Below, in pieces: positions 12,127-24,027 of a stretch of 64,000 nt of DNA; the stretch's first letter is position 1, and each line of letters opens with the position of its first letter. The translations under genes and the position numbers were made by a program. This DNA comes from Batkoa obscura (taxonomy: Eukaryota; Entomophthoromycota; Entomophthoromycetes; Entomophthorales; Batkoaceae): contig JASVEC010000064.1 of assembly GCA_030770535.1 (NCBI GenBank), positions 62,001-126,000 of the forward strand. Direction: 5' to 3'. A model generated the notes under the pieces. It worked only from the letters and a program-made list of their open reading frames with translations, was not told where the DNA came from and did not search any database.

Positions 12127-14570
12127 ATGTCCTTATCTGGAGGCAAAAAGTTAAAGTCGATTTATTCAGTCAATGATTTGAGCAATCATTTTAAAAAGAA
12201 TTCGAATAGTAATAGTAGTAATAATACGATTGATAATGGGCATTCAACAGGGGTGTTATATGGTAGTATGTCTTCTAAATTTCGAAATTTTTTTCGACTA
12301 AATCAAAAAAAGTCAGTGTCTAACTTTAATAAGAATGAATCTTTAACTACAATAGTTCAATCCAATGATATGGATAAATTTAATAGTATTAAAATTACTA
12401 CTACAGAAGAGGAGAATGGAGTGTATTTAAATGGTAATTCTACGCAGCAGAACAAGGTCCCAAGGAGATGTAAATCGGATAATTTACTGATCAAAAACAC
12501 GGATTTGTTTAAAGAGAGAAGCAATGTGAACCCAACTTCTTCCCCTACAGCGAGAACCTATTCATCTAATTCTATTAAGGTTAAATCATTAAATGTTAAA
12601 CCTAGTTCATTTAAGACTATTAAATTGCTGGGTAAAGGGGATGTAGGTAAAGTTTATTTAGTGAAACATAAACTTACGGACAAGCTGTATGCTTTGAAAG
12701 GTAATTTTGAATATTGAATGTGAAAGAATGTTAATGACTAATTTATTTTTTAGTATTATCGAAGAAAGAAATGTTAAAGAGAAATAAAGTGAAAAGGGCA
12801 CTGGCTGAACAAGTAACTCAAATATGATTAAAAGAGAATTAAGGAATTAATATTCAATTTTGAAGGAAATTTTAGCTTCCGCTAATCATCCATTTATTGT
12901 TACATTATACCATTCTTTTCAAAGCGAGAATCATTTATATTTATGTATGGAACATTGTCTTGGTGGTGAGTTCTTTAGAGGTAATTAAAATTGACCATTT
13001 GATACATATGTGATGAATATTAATACACTTTTTTGTTTAGTTTTACAATCAAGACCTGGGAAATGTATTTCTGGTAAGTTATATTAAGGAGTATGTATTA
13101 TATAGAGATATTAATATCTAAATTATTATAGAGGATGAAGCTAAATTTTATGCAGCTGAAGTTACCTGTGGTAAGTTAGATTGATAACTGGAGATTTTGA
13201 ATACAAATTAATTGAATTTTTTAGCACTTGAATATTTACATTTAATGGGCTTTATTTATCGTGATTTAAAACCAGAAAGTAAAACAGAAGATTTAAAATG
13301 AGTTTAAGTTGATATTAAATATTTATTAGATATTTTATTACATCAATCTGGTCATATTATGCTCACAGGTAGGATTTAGTTTGAAGAAACATTAAAATGG
13401 ATGATATTAATATTAATTATAGATTTTGATTTATCAAAACAAACATTTCCTATCGGAGAACCTTCAGTGATAAAAAGTTCCTTTACCTTTTCTGTATGCT
13501 TATAGGTTATATTGTTATTGAAGATAACTAACATATATTCATAGTTAAGACATAATGATCTCCCACCAGCATTAGATACCAAATCTTGCACAGGTCATTT
13601 TAGAACTAATTCATTTGTTGGTACCGAAGGTGAATTGAGTTATAGTTACAATTATATAATGACTAACTTTAGTAATAGAATACATCGCACCTGAAGTTAT
13701 TAAGGGTACTGGACATACAAGGTTAGTAAAACATTAAATTACTTAAAAGAATAAAATAATTAAACGATTTTATTTAGTGCGGTTGATTGGTGGACGTTAG
13801 GAATCTTATTATATGAAATGATCGTAAGGAGTTTTTTTATAATACAAAGTTAAATTAATAATGATTTAAAAGTATGGCACAACCCCATTTAAAGGACCTA
13901 ACAGGAATGCTACGTTTGCAAAAATACTCAAAAGTGACGTTTCTTTTCCAATAACACCTCAAGGAAAGAATGTAATTTATAAGTTTTAATTGTTAATTAA
14001 TTTTTATTAATAGTTTTTTAGTTAACTAGGTAGATATAATTTAAAAAAACGAAAGATTAATATATTAATAAATCTTAAATTTAGTAATTGTAAATCAATT
14101 ATTAAGAAGTTATTATATAAAGATGAATATCGAAGGTTAGGAAGTAAAGCAGGAGCTTCAGATGTTAAAGTGCATCCTTTCTTTAAATCACTAAACTTTG
14201 CTTTATTAAGAAATATGGTACCCCCCATAGTACCACCACAAACGATAACGGAATTAGATCGAAGTCAAAATTCAAGTTCACCAAATCAAACAACAAAAAG
14301 AAATGGGGAAACAAATTCATTAGATATTGAAAAGGAAAAACTCATGTTGGATCCATTAAATAGTAATCCATTTAGTAATTTTAATTCAGGTAAAATTATA
14401 TTATATTATATAAGTTAAACATAGGAAGTTGATTGGTTTGTTTTTTAGTTACGTTGACACATGAAGGAGATGAAAATGAAGTTGAAAGTGAAAATGAAGG
14501 TGAGGAGGAGGATGCACTTAGTATTGAAGATGATGATGATGATGATGAGTTTTTTGATGCGTTATCATAA
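12127..14570 (+). CDS. AGC protein kinase, Fpk1/Kin82/Nrc-2 (flippase kinase) family
   Basis: Fourteen exons (12127-12700, 12754-12812, 12866-12980, 13041-13073, 13132-13170, 13225-13278, 13330-13368, 13423-13493, 13545-13629, 13679-13721, 13778-13823, 13873-13971, 14056-14389, 14449-14570) keep one frame for 570 residues. In yeast this family phosphorylates aminophospholipid flippases and controls polar growth. The Ser/Asn-rich N-terminal 160 residues carry no domain. The kinase domain has the glycine loop GKGDVGKV (169-176), Lys191, YRDLKPE with Asp287, and DFDLS (305-309), where the DFD in place of DFG is characteristic of this subgroup. [13 protein letters not shown] and a long insert before it ([15 protein letters not shown]) follow. 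The C-terminus is acidic (a run of six Asp). The acceptors of exons 3 and 13 are non-TAG (GAAG, AAAG), so those edges are the least sure. Confidence 0.93.
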
Positions 14571-14993
14571 TTTTAAAAATCAATTTGATTATTTTTTAAA
14601 AATTGAAAAGTTTTAATCTCTCTTCTCTGGTTTTAATTTACTCTTATTCTCCTATCTCTATTATCACCTTCTCTCCTCTCATCTTCTCCACTTCTTTTTT
14701 TTCTTACTCTTGATTTGAGTCACCCACCCTACCTACTCCTATGCTCGGTTTATATTATTGATTTACTATTTTTTCATTAAATTTTTTTGAGTTTTTGAAA
14801 TTAACTTTCTGAGATCCAAAATTGTTTTTTCATCAAAAGCATTAATATTTATAAGAGTATAAAAAAACAATAATAATAAAAAGACCAAATTAGTAACTTA
14901 TCTGTTGAGATATGAATCTTCTGTTTATGAAATGTATAAAAATATCCATATATTAATTTATAATACCAAATCAAAGCTAGATTAAATGCATTT
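14571..14993. other. 3' flank of the kinase gene
   Basis: Pyrimidine-rich (CTCTTCTC, TTCTCCACTTC) then AT-rich. No genes seen. Confidence 0.4.
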
Positions 14994-15096
14994 GGGGACG
15001 TATTCTTGTATTTAAGAATTTTATTGACAACTTTTCCGTTCAAACAGCGTTTAGAAGACGGAAAAAGCGATGAAAGCCAAAAACACCCCCCCCCCC
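14994..15096 (+). repeat. Foldback MITE copy, 103 bp, target duplication ATTT
   Basis: GGGGACG... to a C-run, flanked by ATTT on both sides. The terminal CCCC has grown to more than ten C, which explains the extra length. Confidence 0.85.
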
Positions 15097-15232
15097 ATTT
15101 GATGTTTACTTTTAGTATTTTATACTATTAATTTTAGCAGAATCAATGGGGATGATTTATAACTAACTATTGAAATTTTATTTTTAATAAAACTAGTTGC
15201 ATTTAGATGCCTTTATTTTTTTTAACTTGCCA

Positions 15233-16059
15233 TCAATTTCTTTTATAATAAATATAAATTAAAATACCCGTATATGATTCTAAATTTGACATAAATCGAC
15301 CCTTAAATACTAACTGATTAAGCATTACTTTATTAAAATATGAAAGCTGATTAATCGTTAATACTAAATGATCTGACAATTCATAATTCCCAAGGATACT
15401 CCTAATAGAATCCAAAGTAAATTTTGCTTGGTTTAAAATCCTCCTATTTTTATGCTTTTTTAACAGATTCAATTTTTCTATCACCCTTAAATCATGAACT
15501 TGACTTTGTTTGCATAACTAAATAATTATTATTTTTGAAATCCAAGACGTTAAGACAAAAGTAAACACCATATACCATTTGATTTAAATAAGACAACTCA
15601 TAGTTATGGTAAAATTGAATCTTATCACTCTCGGGAGTAAGTTTAATAAATGATATATTTTTAGTTACACCTAAGCAAATATCTCTCCAAAAAGCTTTCA
15701 ATAATTCTATCAGAAGTTTTGTGTAATGATCATATTCCATGTTTAAGAAAAAGGATTGGTTTTAGGTAGATTAATATTGAAGTACAATGTAAATAAACAA
15801 TATTTGTTTGTTATATAATATAAAGACAACAATACAAATTAGACCTACAATCATCATCTGAATTATTGTCAAATTAATATCTTAGATTGAAGTTTAAGAT
15901 GAATGTTAAATAAAAGTTAAAATCCTCTGGAACTAGTTTTAATTTATCGACTACTATTTTGAACCAATCTTTTTGATTATGTTTTAATTTGGCTTTATAT
16001 ATATAAATTACTATTTTTCTATTAACTTCCGCTACATTCTCTATAACTGCGCTTTTCAA
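15233..16059 (-). pseudogene. Broken unrecognised host gene
   Basis: Three frames lie in a row on the minus strand: 16059-15874 (VAEVNRKIVIYIYKAK..., KLVPEDFNFYLTF), 15740-15492 (LLIELLKAFWRDICLGVT..., LNQMVYGVYFCLNVLDF) and 15484-15233 (KLNLLKKHKNRRILNQAKF..., SIRSILGNYELSDHLVLTINQ). The second and third are joined by a frameshift near 15488-15500, because the coding-like sequence continues directly in the next frame with no space for an intron. The residue mix is protein-like and Leu/Ile-rich. A fungal-specific transcription-factor middle domain is one possibility, but I cannot confirm a family. Confidence 0.35.
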
Positions 16060-17101
16060 CTATTCACTGCCGAATCTCCTTTTTACTAAGGATTTAAATT
16101 TAGATCTACCTACTTTTTTAGGTTCTTTAACATATAACAATAGTTCTCAAATGTCGAATCGAATCAATGGAAAGCTAAGTATGGTGGAGCAAAATGTAAG
16201 ATAATTTACATACAGTGAATTCCAGAGTTTGGCTTCTTTTTTGAAATTATTGGAATTGACAGGCTAATTATCACAACTGCCCTTATTTAATCATTCCGCC
16301 ATTCTTATAGCAGAACCAAAACAAAGCTTAGATCTGACGTGATCAAAATGTTATCCTAACATATACTAGCAGTCCGATTGCTATAATATTGCTTTAAGTA
16401 GGTGAAGAATGAGCTAATAGTAAGAGTTCATTTTTTTCTAAACAGTTACTATATAAATGTCTATAAAGAATCCCATTGTGAAGAAGTATAAATCTTTTCA
16501 GCATTACTAAATATACACAAAATAACAAAGGCTTTTATTTGGATCAATGTATTCATTCGAATTGCCAAACTATAACTTATAATAGTCAATTAATTTGGTG
16601 AAAACTTCTCGTCCTCGCTCTAAAAACATAGCATATTTTCAACAATATTTTTTAGAATCCTATTATTTGCAGCAACATTGTGTCCGTTTGAATTGCTGAA
16701 ATTAGATTACTCTAGTATAGCCAATTCTGTTTTGTTCTTGTAAACGATTATCTCTGACTTATACTCAGTCAAACCTATATTTTTTGTATTTGATTTCAAA
16801 ATATAATTAATCCATCTTGAGTATTCTAGATTTTAATTAGCATTATTTGTTTAATATAAAATTACCATTAGTTAATGCTCTTAAATACTTATTACTTATA
16901 TCCGATATATCTTTAATGCTATTTATTAATGTAAAAAGTTCGCCAAGTTTCATTTTAATAACAGTTGTATGACTCCTTATCCTTTGGCCTTTATTTTGGG
17001 TTTTAACTTCTATTCTTTATAAAGTAGCTAAGCAGTTTTGTTCAAAATCAACTTTCAATGTTGATAAATTTTTGAAACAAAAATTGAACATCAACTTTTA
17101 A
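16060..17101. other. Intergenic region upstream of the F-box gene
   Basis: No long frame. It may include further decayed parts of the broken gene to its left, but nothing could be matched. AT-rich with scattered GC-richer patches near 16150-16330. Confidence 0.35.
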
Positions 17102-18433
17102 ATGAATTTGACTTTTGATAATTTACCAGACCTTGTTTTAATCGAAATATTCCATCAATGTACTCCAGTTAGTTTATTTGGACTTGCTCTTTTAAATAAA
17201 AGGATCTATAATATAGTTTTTGAAGTGATACGATCAAACTTTGAATGGAATATATATGAGAAATGTGGAGGCGAATACAAAAGATTACAAAAGCAATTCA
17301 TCAAAAATAATATTAATAAAGTTAAGAGTTTATCTATTTATAACGTTGATAGTTTAAAGCTATTGGATTCATGTTCTAATGTGAAAAAAATCAACTTGAA
17401 TGCTTTTGTGGCGTTACCCCACTGGGATGAGATTATTGTTTCGAACAAGTTATTAATGTTGACAAATCTAAAAGTCACATTAAAAGTAACAGATTATGAT
17501 AAATTTGTAAGCATATTTAAAGATATACTACACAATATTGTGAATTTTGAAGTTTATATTGAAGAGTTTTACTTGGCTAAATTCATAGAGATTTTAAATC
17601 CATACAAACTGAAATGTCTGAAAGTTGAATCAATGTGTCTCAATTTGAATGAATTAGAGATATTTAAAGGAAGATTTGTAAAATTAGGAGCATTACAACT
17701 TTATGGATATGAAATTAAGATACCAACTGGTTTTAAAGATGAATCTAGTTTCCAATCTCTTAAAAAATTAAATATCGTTGGGAGTCCATCACATAATTTT
17801 AAATTAGATTACTTGGGAGACTTGGGAATGATAACATTGCTAAATATAAACTTACTGGGATTTGAGCATGACTTGATTCTATTTAAGGATTCATCAAAGT
17901 CCAAAGTCCAAACTTTAAAGTTAAGGGAGTGTATAAATTTTAATTTAAACAATGTATCAGATATGCCTTTGCTGAAAAAAGTATCTATACATGGAAACGA
18001 GTTATTTATGATTATGATAGAAGACGTTTTGCCACAATCTAATATTCGGATCTTTGAGGCACGTGAACTATACTATCCTGAAGTCAGATACTTGACCAAA
18101 CAAAGCGATAGCTTAATTAATAATTGTTCCTATTTAAGTAACTATAAAGAAGAGTTAAAGCTTAATATATCGATTATATCTAAATCTGTGATGGAATTTA
18201 CTATTAAATCCTCTTGTATCACCTTTCAAAGCTTTTTCAATACTATAAAGTCTTTCCCAAATCTCACACTAGTAAAATGTAATTTAGGGTGCATTTATGA
18301 CGAAGACTGTAAGGTCGACAATAACCAATCGTTTTATTTTCAGATCTCAAAATCTTTTGATATAAATCATGATACTTTAATACTCAAAAGGCTATCTGTG
18401 GTTCCGTTAGTTAGACTCGAGGAGGTATATTAG
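17102..18433 (+). CDS. F-box protein with degenerate leucine-rich repeats
   Basis: A single exon of 443 residues. The start (LTFDNLPDLVLIEIFHQCTP, then LFGLALLNKRIYNIVFEVI) is an F-box, residues about 3-45, which would bind Skp1 in an SCF ubiquitin ligase. The rest consists of irregular Leu/Ile/Asn units (for example VKSLSIYNVDSLKLL, VQTLKLRECINFNLNNVS, LPLLKKVSIHG-type steps) like the solenoid of fungal F-box/LRR proteins, which would choose the substrate. No membrane segment or signal is seen. The substrate is unknown. Such genes often form large, fast-changing families in fungi. Confidence 0.85.
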   Translation: MNLTFDNLPDLVLIEIFHQCTPVSLFGLALLNKRIYNIVFEVIRSNFEWNIYEKCGGEYKRLQKQFIKNNINKVKSLSIYNVDSLKLLDSCSNVKKINLNAFVALPHWDEIIVSNKLLMLTNLKVTLKVTDYDKFVSIFKDILHNIVNFEVYIEEFYLAKFIEILNPYKLKCLKVESMCLNLNELEIFKGRFVKLGALQLYGYEIKIPTGFKDESSFQSLKKLNIVGSPSHNFKLDYLGDLGMITLLNINLLGFEHDLILFKDSSKSKVQTLKLRECINFNLNNVSDMPLLKKVSIHGNELFMIMIEDVLPQSNIRIFEARELYYPEVRYLTKQSDSLINNCSYLSNYKEELKLNISIISKSVMEFTIKSSCITFQSFFNTIKSFPNLTLVKCNLGCIYDEDCKVDNNQSFYFQISKSFDINHDTLILKRLSVVPLVRLEEVY

Positions 18434-19484
18434 GCTATTATAGCCTATTGCTTTACTTTCAAATATTCATATATACTAGCGTAGTATCTTATTAAGATGT
18501 AATACTAGAATAATACTTTATAATGGATTTAATAAAATAAATATAAATACTATCTAAACTACGTATTACTTTAACAATTTAATTAAATCGGAGAGTTGAT
18601 TCAAAATGAGCTATTCATTTTTAATGTGTTGCTATTCAAAAATATCAAATTAACAAAAATTAAGGATTTGTAAAAAAACTCAATAAATTCCTGGATAAGA
18701 TAAACCCTTGGATATTGTTAAAAATACACCTTCAAAGCTGCTTTAACCAGAGATATTTATTCTATGCTTTATATACAAATAAAGTTGATTTTAAAAATAG
18801 ATTTATTTGTTAGCCAATAAATTTTTGTAGAGTAAAATATTCTTTTAGCAGAATTTTACTAGTTTTAAAACCATAGCATTACTCATCCATTGCTGTTATT
18901 TTTGAGTGCAAAAAGTTATTAATAGTGATTATGTTAAATATACAAATAAAATTTAAATTTATATACCACAAAACTTTATATTTTCATGATATTTAAAAAA
19001 GTAAATAGCAAATAATAAGAGTATTACATGCTTTAGAATTACAACCTAGTTTTATTATTTGCTGCTACAAAATTAGTTTATACAATACAACTAATGTAAG
19101 AACCATTTCAAATCAAACTTTAAGATCAAATTCCAAACAACTGAAATTAAAGCAAAAACGCAGTAGTAAAAATGAATATTTCAAAAGCTTCCAATAAAAA
19201 ATAAAATCTTTAAAGTTGCTTTTAATGAACCAATTAAACCCACTTTTATCTTATCGCATTCATCTAAAAACATTAATATTTCATATTTGAAATAACTTTA
19301 CTAACCTTTTCTCCTTACCTTTATCTTTTTTTCTCTTTGCTCTTAAAGAGCATTTATCAATGTAAGATATTTTATACTAAAGAACAATCACGTTTATTCA
19401 TTTTTGAACTCAATTTATCAATCTGAACTAAAACTATTATTTCCAGTTTTTAGAAAAGTTTAACATTACCTCATTTCTCCTCAA
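18434..19484. other. Intergenic region before the KH-domain gene
   Basis: No coding frame seen. The last 200 bp contains CT-rich runs (CTTTTTCTCCTTACC, TTTTTTCTCTTTGCTC) typical of the region just upstream of an active fungal gene. Confidence 0.45.
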
Positions 19485-20754
19485 ATGACAGATAACCCCA
19501 CCTCCCTCAACAACCAAGAAGCCAATAGATCTAACGGTAAAAGTACTAAAAATCATGACATTAACTCGTAAGGCTTTTAATTGTATACTTGAATTTATTA
19601 AATACATTTAGCGATTCTGACGAAAGAGGCTCAAAAAATGGCTTAACCATCCGCGCACTTGTATCATCAAAAGAAGCAGGTGTTATTATTGGAAAAGGCG
19701 GAAAGAACGTTACTGATATTAGAGATGCTACAGGCGCTCGCGCTGGCGTTTCTAAAGTTATTCAGGGTGTTCCAACCAGAGTTCTTTCAATTAGCGGTAC
19801 CTTAGATTCAATTTCCCAAGTAAATTTATTTGAGCTATTTGTAATTATATTTTATTAATGTTTTAGGCATATGGTAGAGTTGCGAAAGCACTTATTGAAA
19901 GTGTTGATTCTTCTCCTGAAGCCTCAACTAACCTTAAAGCTGGTACTAATACAACTTCAGTCCGTATTCTCATTTCACATAGTATTATGGGCTCAGTTAT
20001 TGGGAAGCAAGGAACAAAGATCAAAGCTATGCAAGAAGTATCTGGTACTCGCATGATTGCTACCAAAGAAATGCTTGGACAAAGTACTGAAAGAGTTGTT
20101 GAAATACATGGTAACCCAGATTCTATTGTTACTGCTATGTTTGAAATCGGAAAGTGTATTTTGGCAGATTTCGACAAAACGCAAAACACTGTTTTATACA
20201 ATCCTTCACAAAGATTAACCCAACCTGTGCAGCCAACTGGATTCTATCCTAATTTTCAATCAACCTTTCAGCCTCCTATAAACGGTGGAGAATACAATTA
20301 TCTTCATGGTGCTCCACGCTTCCTCTCAAACCCTAGATTTGAAAATCATATACCACATCCACATGTACAACCTCATATTAACCCTGCCATCCAAGCTCTA
20401 CCACATCATTCCTCTCTAGCCCCAATGGGCTTAGGTCCAGCAATCCCAACGATTCCAACGATTCCGTCGTCTCCTTTAGTTACAAAAAAACTTAGTATAG
20501 CTTCTGATATGGTTGGGTGTGTTATTGGTAAACATGGCTCAAAAATTGCCGAGATCCGCCGCCTTTCAAGTGCCAAGATTAGCATTGCTAAAGAAGCAGA
20601 ATCAGATACTAACACACGTCTTTTTACGATTTATGGTACTGCAGAAGCCAATGAGACAGCCATATATCTTATTTATGCTCAATTAGAAGCTGAAAAGGAA
20701 CGCCGTGCTTCACATCCATTAGCTGATGGCAAGAATGGCAATTTAGCTAAATAA
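19485..20754 (+). CDS. Three-KH-domain RNA-binding protein (PCBP/Rnc1/Pbp2 type)
   Basis: Exons 19485-19567, 19612-19819 and 19867-20754 give 392 residues. Proteins of this type bind C/U-rich single-stranded RNA and control mRNA stability. Three KH domains are visible by their GxxG loops: GKGG at 55-58 (in GVIIGKGGKNVTDIR), GKQG at 143-146 (in GSVIGKQGTKIKAMQ) and GKHG at 318-321 (in GCVIGKHGSKIAEIR). Between KH2 and KH3 lies a Pro/His/Asn-rich linker of about 100 residues. Two domains close together and a third set apart is the PCBP arrangement. Codon use is clearly less AT-driven than in neighbouring genes, which suggests high expression. The start ATG follows a CT-rich tract. Confidence 0.93.
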
Positions 20755-21145
20755 AAAGGACACATGGTTGCCCCCCTACTATGCTTTTTTGAGTTTTTAG
20801 AAATCAAGCTTCAAACGATGAGCTTAGAAGTTATTCGCAGTTTTATTTTTATTTTTTTTATATTGAAAATAAAGTATTGTCTTCTTTAGTTACTTTTGCT
20901 ACCATAAAGTTTATAATAATCTAAAAGGTATATTGAATAATTATTACAAACATATCTATTAAATTAAAACCTTTCCACACTAAAATGTTATCAAAATAGT
21001 TAATTTATAAATTATGTTTTAATGAAAAGTTTAAAATTATTTAAATTTATTACTTAGTAAATTAGATGGAGTATATGATTAACTATAATTTTTAATGAAA
21101 AAATACTGTTAAAAATTCAAGTTAATATGAGAATAATAATCAGTT
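20755..21145. other. Convergent 3' spacer between KH gene and epimerase
   Basis: AT-rich, no frame of note. Shared terminator region of two converging genes. Confidence 0.4.
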
Positions 21146-22228
21146 TTAAAGTTTAGAAGAGACAGACTTAAATCCATTTGGATTCTTTTTTTGCCAACGC
21201 CAGAGATCATCACACATATCTTGTAAGCCACGCTTAGCTTTCCATCCCAATTCCTTCTGAGCTAAAGAAGGGTCTGCAACTACTTCGGCTACGTCACCAG
21301 GTCTACGAGCAGCTATTTTATATGCTATTTTACGTTGACTAGCCTTTTCCATTGCTTGGATCATTTCTAATACAGAGTAGCCTCTCCCAGTTCCTAAATT
21401 ATAGATCCAGCATCCATTATTACTTAGACTGGCTCCATTTTTAGGGAATCTACTAAGAGCATGCACATGCCCAAGAGCAAGATCAGTGACATGAATGTAA
21501 TCCCTGACACCTGTTCCATCTCTTGTTGGATAATCATTTCCAAAAACGTCAACTTGTTGAAGTTTACCAATAGCAACCTGAGATACATAAGGCATCAAGT
21601 TATTGGGAATACCATTCGGGACTTCACCAATATGGCCTGAAATATCAGCACCAACTGGGTTAAAATAGCGTAATAAAACGGCTGATAAATTTTTATTTCC
21701 GTTACAAGCGTCTTTTATGATTTCTTCATTAAATAGTTTGGTACGTCCATAAGGATTAGTGCACCCGGTTTTACTATTTTCATCTAAAGGCAACTTTTCA
21801 GGAATACCGTAAACTGTTGCAGATGAAGAGAAAACAATACGATTAACTAAGTATTTTTCCATCAATTTCAATAAGATTACTGTTGTTCCAATGTTAACAG
21901 AATAATATTCTAATGGAATCGTGCTTGATTCTCCAACTGCTTTCAAACCAGCAAAGTGAATTACAGCGTCAAATTTGTAAGTTTGAAATAAAGACTCAAT
22001 TTTATTTTCATCTCTTAAATCGTATTTGTAGAACTTTAATTTTTTACCACCTAATTGTTCTACTCGTTTTAAGCTTTCCTCGCTACTGTTGCATAGATTA
22101 TCGACAACAACTACATTACAATTTAATTTGAGTAACTCCAAAACTGTGTGGCTACCAATGAACCCTGCTCCACCAGTGACTAAGATTACTGATTGATTAT
22201 TTAACTCGAACCCGTTTTGAATTTCCAT
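21146..22228 (-). CDS. GAL10: UDP-glucose 4-epimerase (Leloir pathway)
   Basis: A single exon of 360 residues that interconverts UDP-galactose and UDP-glucose with bound NAD. It belongs to the extended short-chain dehydrogenase family. Visible landmarks are the Rossmann motif GGAGFIG (19-25), VVDNL for the NAD ribose, HFAGLKAVGES, SSSATVYG with the catalytic Ser near 136, and NPYGRTK with Tyr160 and Lys164. The substrate end has RYFNPVGA and RDGTGVRDYIHV. The length equals the epimerase domain only; the C-terminal mutarotase domain of Saccharomyces Gal10 is absent, as in most other organisms. No introns and near-complete conservation make this call secure. The symbol follows function, not domain layout. 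Confidence 0.97.
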   Translation of the reverse strand: MEIQNGFELNNQSVILVTGGAGFIGSHTVLELLKLNCNVVVVDNLCNSSEESLKRVEQLGGKKLKFYKYDLRDENKIESLFQTYKFDAVIHFAGLKAVGESSTIPLEYYSVNIGTTVILLKLMEKYLVNRIVFSSSATVYGIPEKLPLDENSKTGCTNPYGRTKLFNEEIIKDACNGNKNLSAVLLRYFNPVGADISGHIGEVPNGIPNNLMPYVSQVAIGKLQQVDVFGNDYPTRDGTGVRDYIHVTDLALGHVHALSRFPKNGASLSNNGCWIYNLGTGRGYSVLEMIQAMEKASQRKIAYKIAARRPGDVAEVVADPSLAQKELGWKAKRGLQDMCDDLWRWQKKNPNGFKSVSSKL

Positions 22229-22701
22229 AATAATTTTAACTAAAAGCTATTTACATGAAATTCTCAATTTTATTTGTTTAGTCCATCCAATCATAAACCA
22301 GATTAAATTACATACATTGTAATATATTTTTAAATATTGATTTATTTTTAAACATTGATTTATTTTTAGTTTGTAAGTTTAAAATAGGATTATCAAAATG
22401 AAATTTAAAAAGTGTAGCTCATTGTGGAACTGTGTTTTCTATTCTTTAGTAGTATTTTTTTTAAAGGTTTTAAAAATGATATAAGCTAGTAACTAAAACT
22501 TATGTTAGATTAATATATTGTACCTTTCCTTTATATTTTATTTTGCAATTGATAATATCAAAATAAGTTAAAAGGTATGTCTAAAATAGTATACCCCAAA
22601 ACTATTTAATAAAAACACTTGAGAACAAAAAATAGCTATTATAATTAGCTTCATTTTTAAGCTTTTGATTTTTTTTAAGTTTTTAAAGTCTTAAATTTTA
22701 T
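22229..22701. other. Spacer between epimerase gene and first T element
   Basis: AT-rich promoter-side flank of the epimerase. No genes or repeats recognised. Confidence 0.4.
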
Positions 22702-23705
22702 ATAAGGGGTTGTCTGAATTAGTTTCATTATTTTATCCAATTTTTGAAAAAAAAATTATTTTAAAAACTTCGCTTAAAATTCTATAAAATCACATCTTTT
22801 ATTAAAACAAAAGTACCCAAACACAGTTCTAAATCATTCTATTATAGCTCATACTGTAAGTTAGTTGAATTTCTACTAGATCTTAGATACATGTTCTTAT
22901 AAAGCTTAATTGAGAAATATTTATTATCAACTGCTTTATAACCAACATTGTAGATTTATTATCAAATAAATTAACTACTTTAATGTTATAATTACATTAT
23001 TAATATATTGCCAAGTTAATAAATAGCTGCATGGGAGGGAGTGGTCAGCCCCAAAACTATAATTAACCATCCCTACATAGTACAAGTAATAATAGTTTTT
23101 ACATATTATTACAGTTACTTGTTCTTTGACTATTTATTAACTTAGCTATTAATAACTTAAGTAATCTTAACATTTAACAATCTATTTCTATCATTCAACA
23201 AACTACTTACTTGCTTAGTAAATATCGAAAATTTTAAATTCTCTGTTATCTTCGTAAGGTAAGCTGGGATCGATCTTTTAATTTTTCTGTTTTCTATAGA
23301 CTCTATAACTTTAATTGGGACTATATCGCTTTTTTTTTGATGTATCAGATACTGGATAACAATGTAGTTTATTGTTATGTTTAATAAAATGTAAATACTT
23401 CTTAATGCCCTGCATCTCTATTATTCTTTTTGTATTTTTGTTTCTTTTATACTTTTTAAAAATTATATCTGTTTTCCCATTATTAACAGTCGAGTTATTA
23501 ATTTTATTATGCTCACAAATAAAAGCCTCAAATCTTGAAATTAATTGATTGATATCTTCTATTTTACCTAACGCTTCAAAACTACTTTTCCATTTTGAAA
23601 GGTTTCCAAAATGTCCATCAACTATACTTTTTCCATGATGCTCAGCAAAAAAATTAAGATTAACATTCAAACTACTATTTATTTTATGAATTTCTTTAAA
23701 CATAT

Positions 23706-23805
23706 GGGGATGTATTTTTGTATTTAAGAATTTTACTAACAATTTTTCCACTCAAGTAGTGCTTAAAAGATGGAAAAAGTAATAAAGCCAAAAAAAAACA
23801 TTCCC
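23706..23805 (+). repeat. Foldback MITE inside T1, target duplication ATAT
   Basis: GGGGATG... to ...CATTCCC, flanked by ATAT. The empty site is seen in T3 near 42857 (AAACATATAGTG), which proves the 4-bp duplication. Confidence 0.92.
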
Positions 23806-23928
23806 ATATAGTGTAGAAACTCTTGGGATCTAAAATGATTTCCTGTATCTGCCCATATATTAATTTTTGTAAACTTTTTAAATAAAAGCTCTGTAGAGAT
23901 CAAATCGATTAAATAATCTCCTGCATAT

Positions 23929-24027
23929 GGGAGTGTTTTTTTTGACTTCATTATTTTTTCCATTTTTTAAGCACTATTTAAGCGGAAAATTTGTTAGTAA
24001 AATTCTTAAACACAAAAATACATCCCC
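23929..24027 (-). repeat. Foldback MITE inside T1, target duplication ATAT
   Basis: GGGAGTG... to ...CATCCCC, flanked by ATAT. The empty site is seen in T3 near 42976 (CTGCATATGCTG). Confidence 0.92.

Noticed and set aside
19863-20201. Minus-strand frames over the KH gene (19863-20201, 20406-20615)
   Set aside because: Shadows of the KH coding sequence, which is intact and well conserved on the plus strand.
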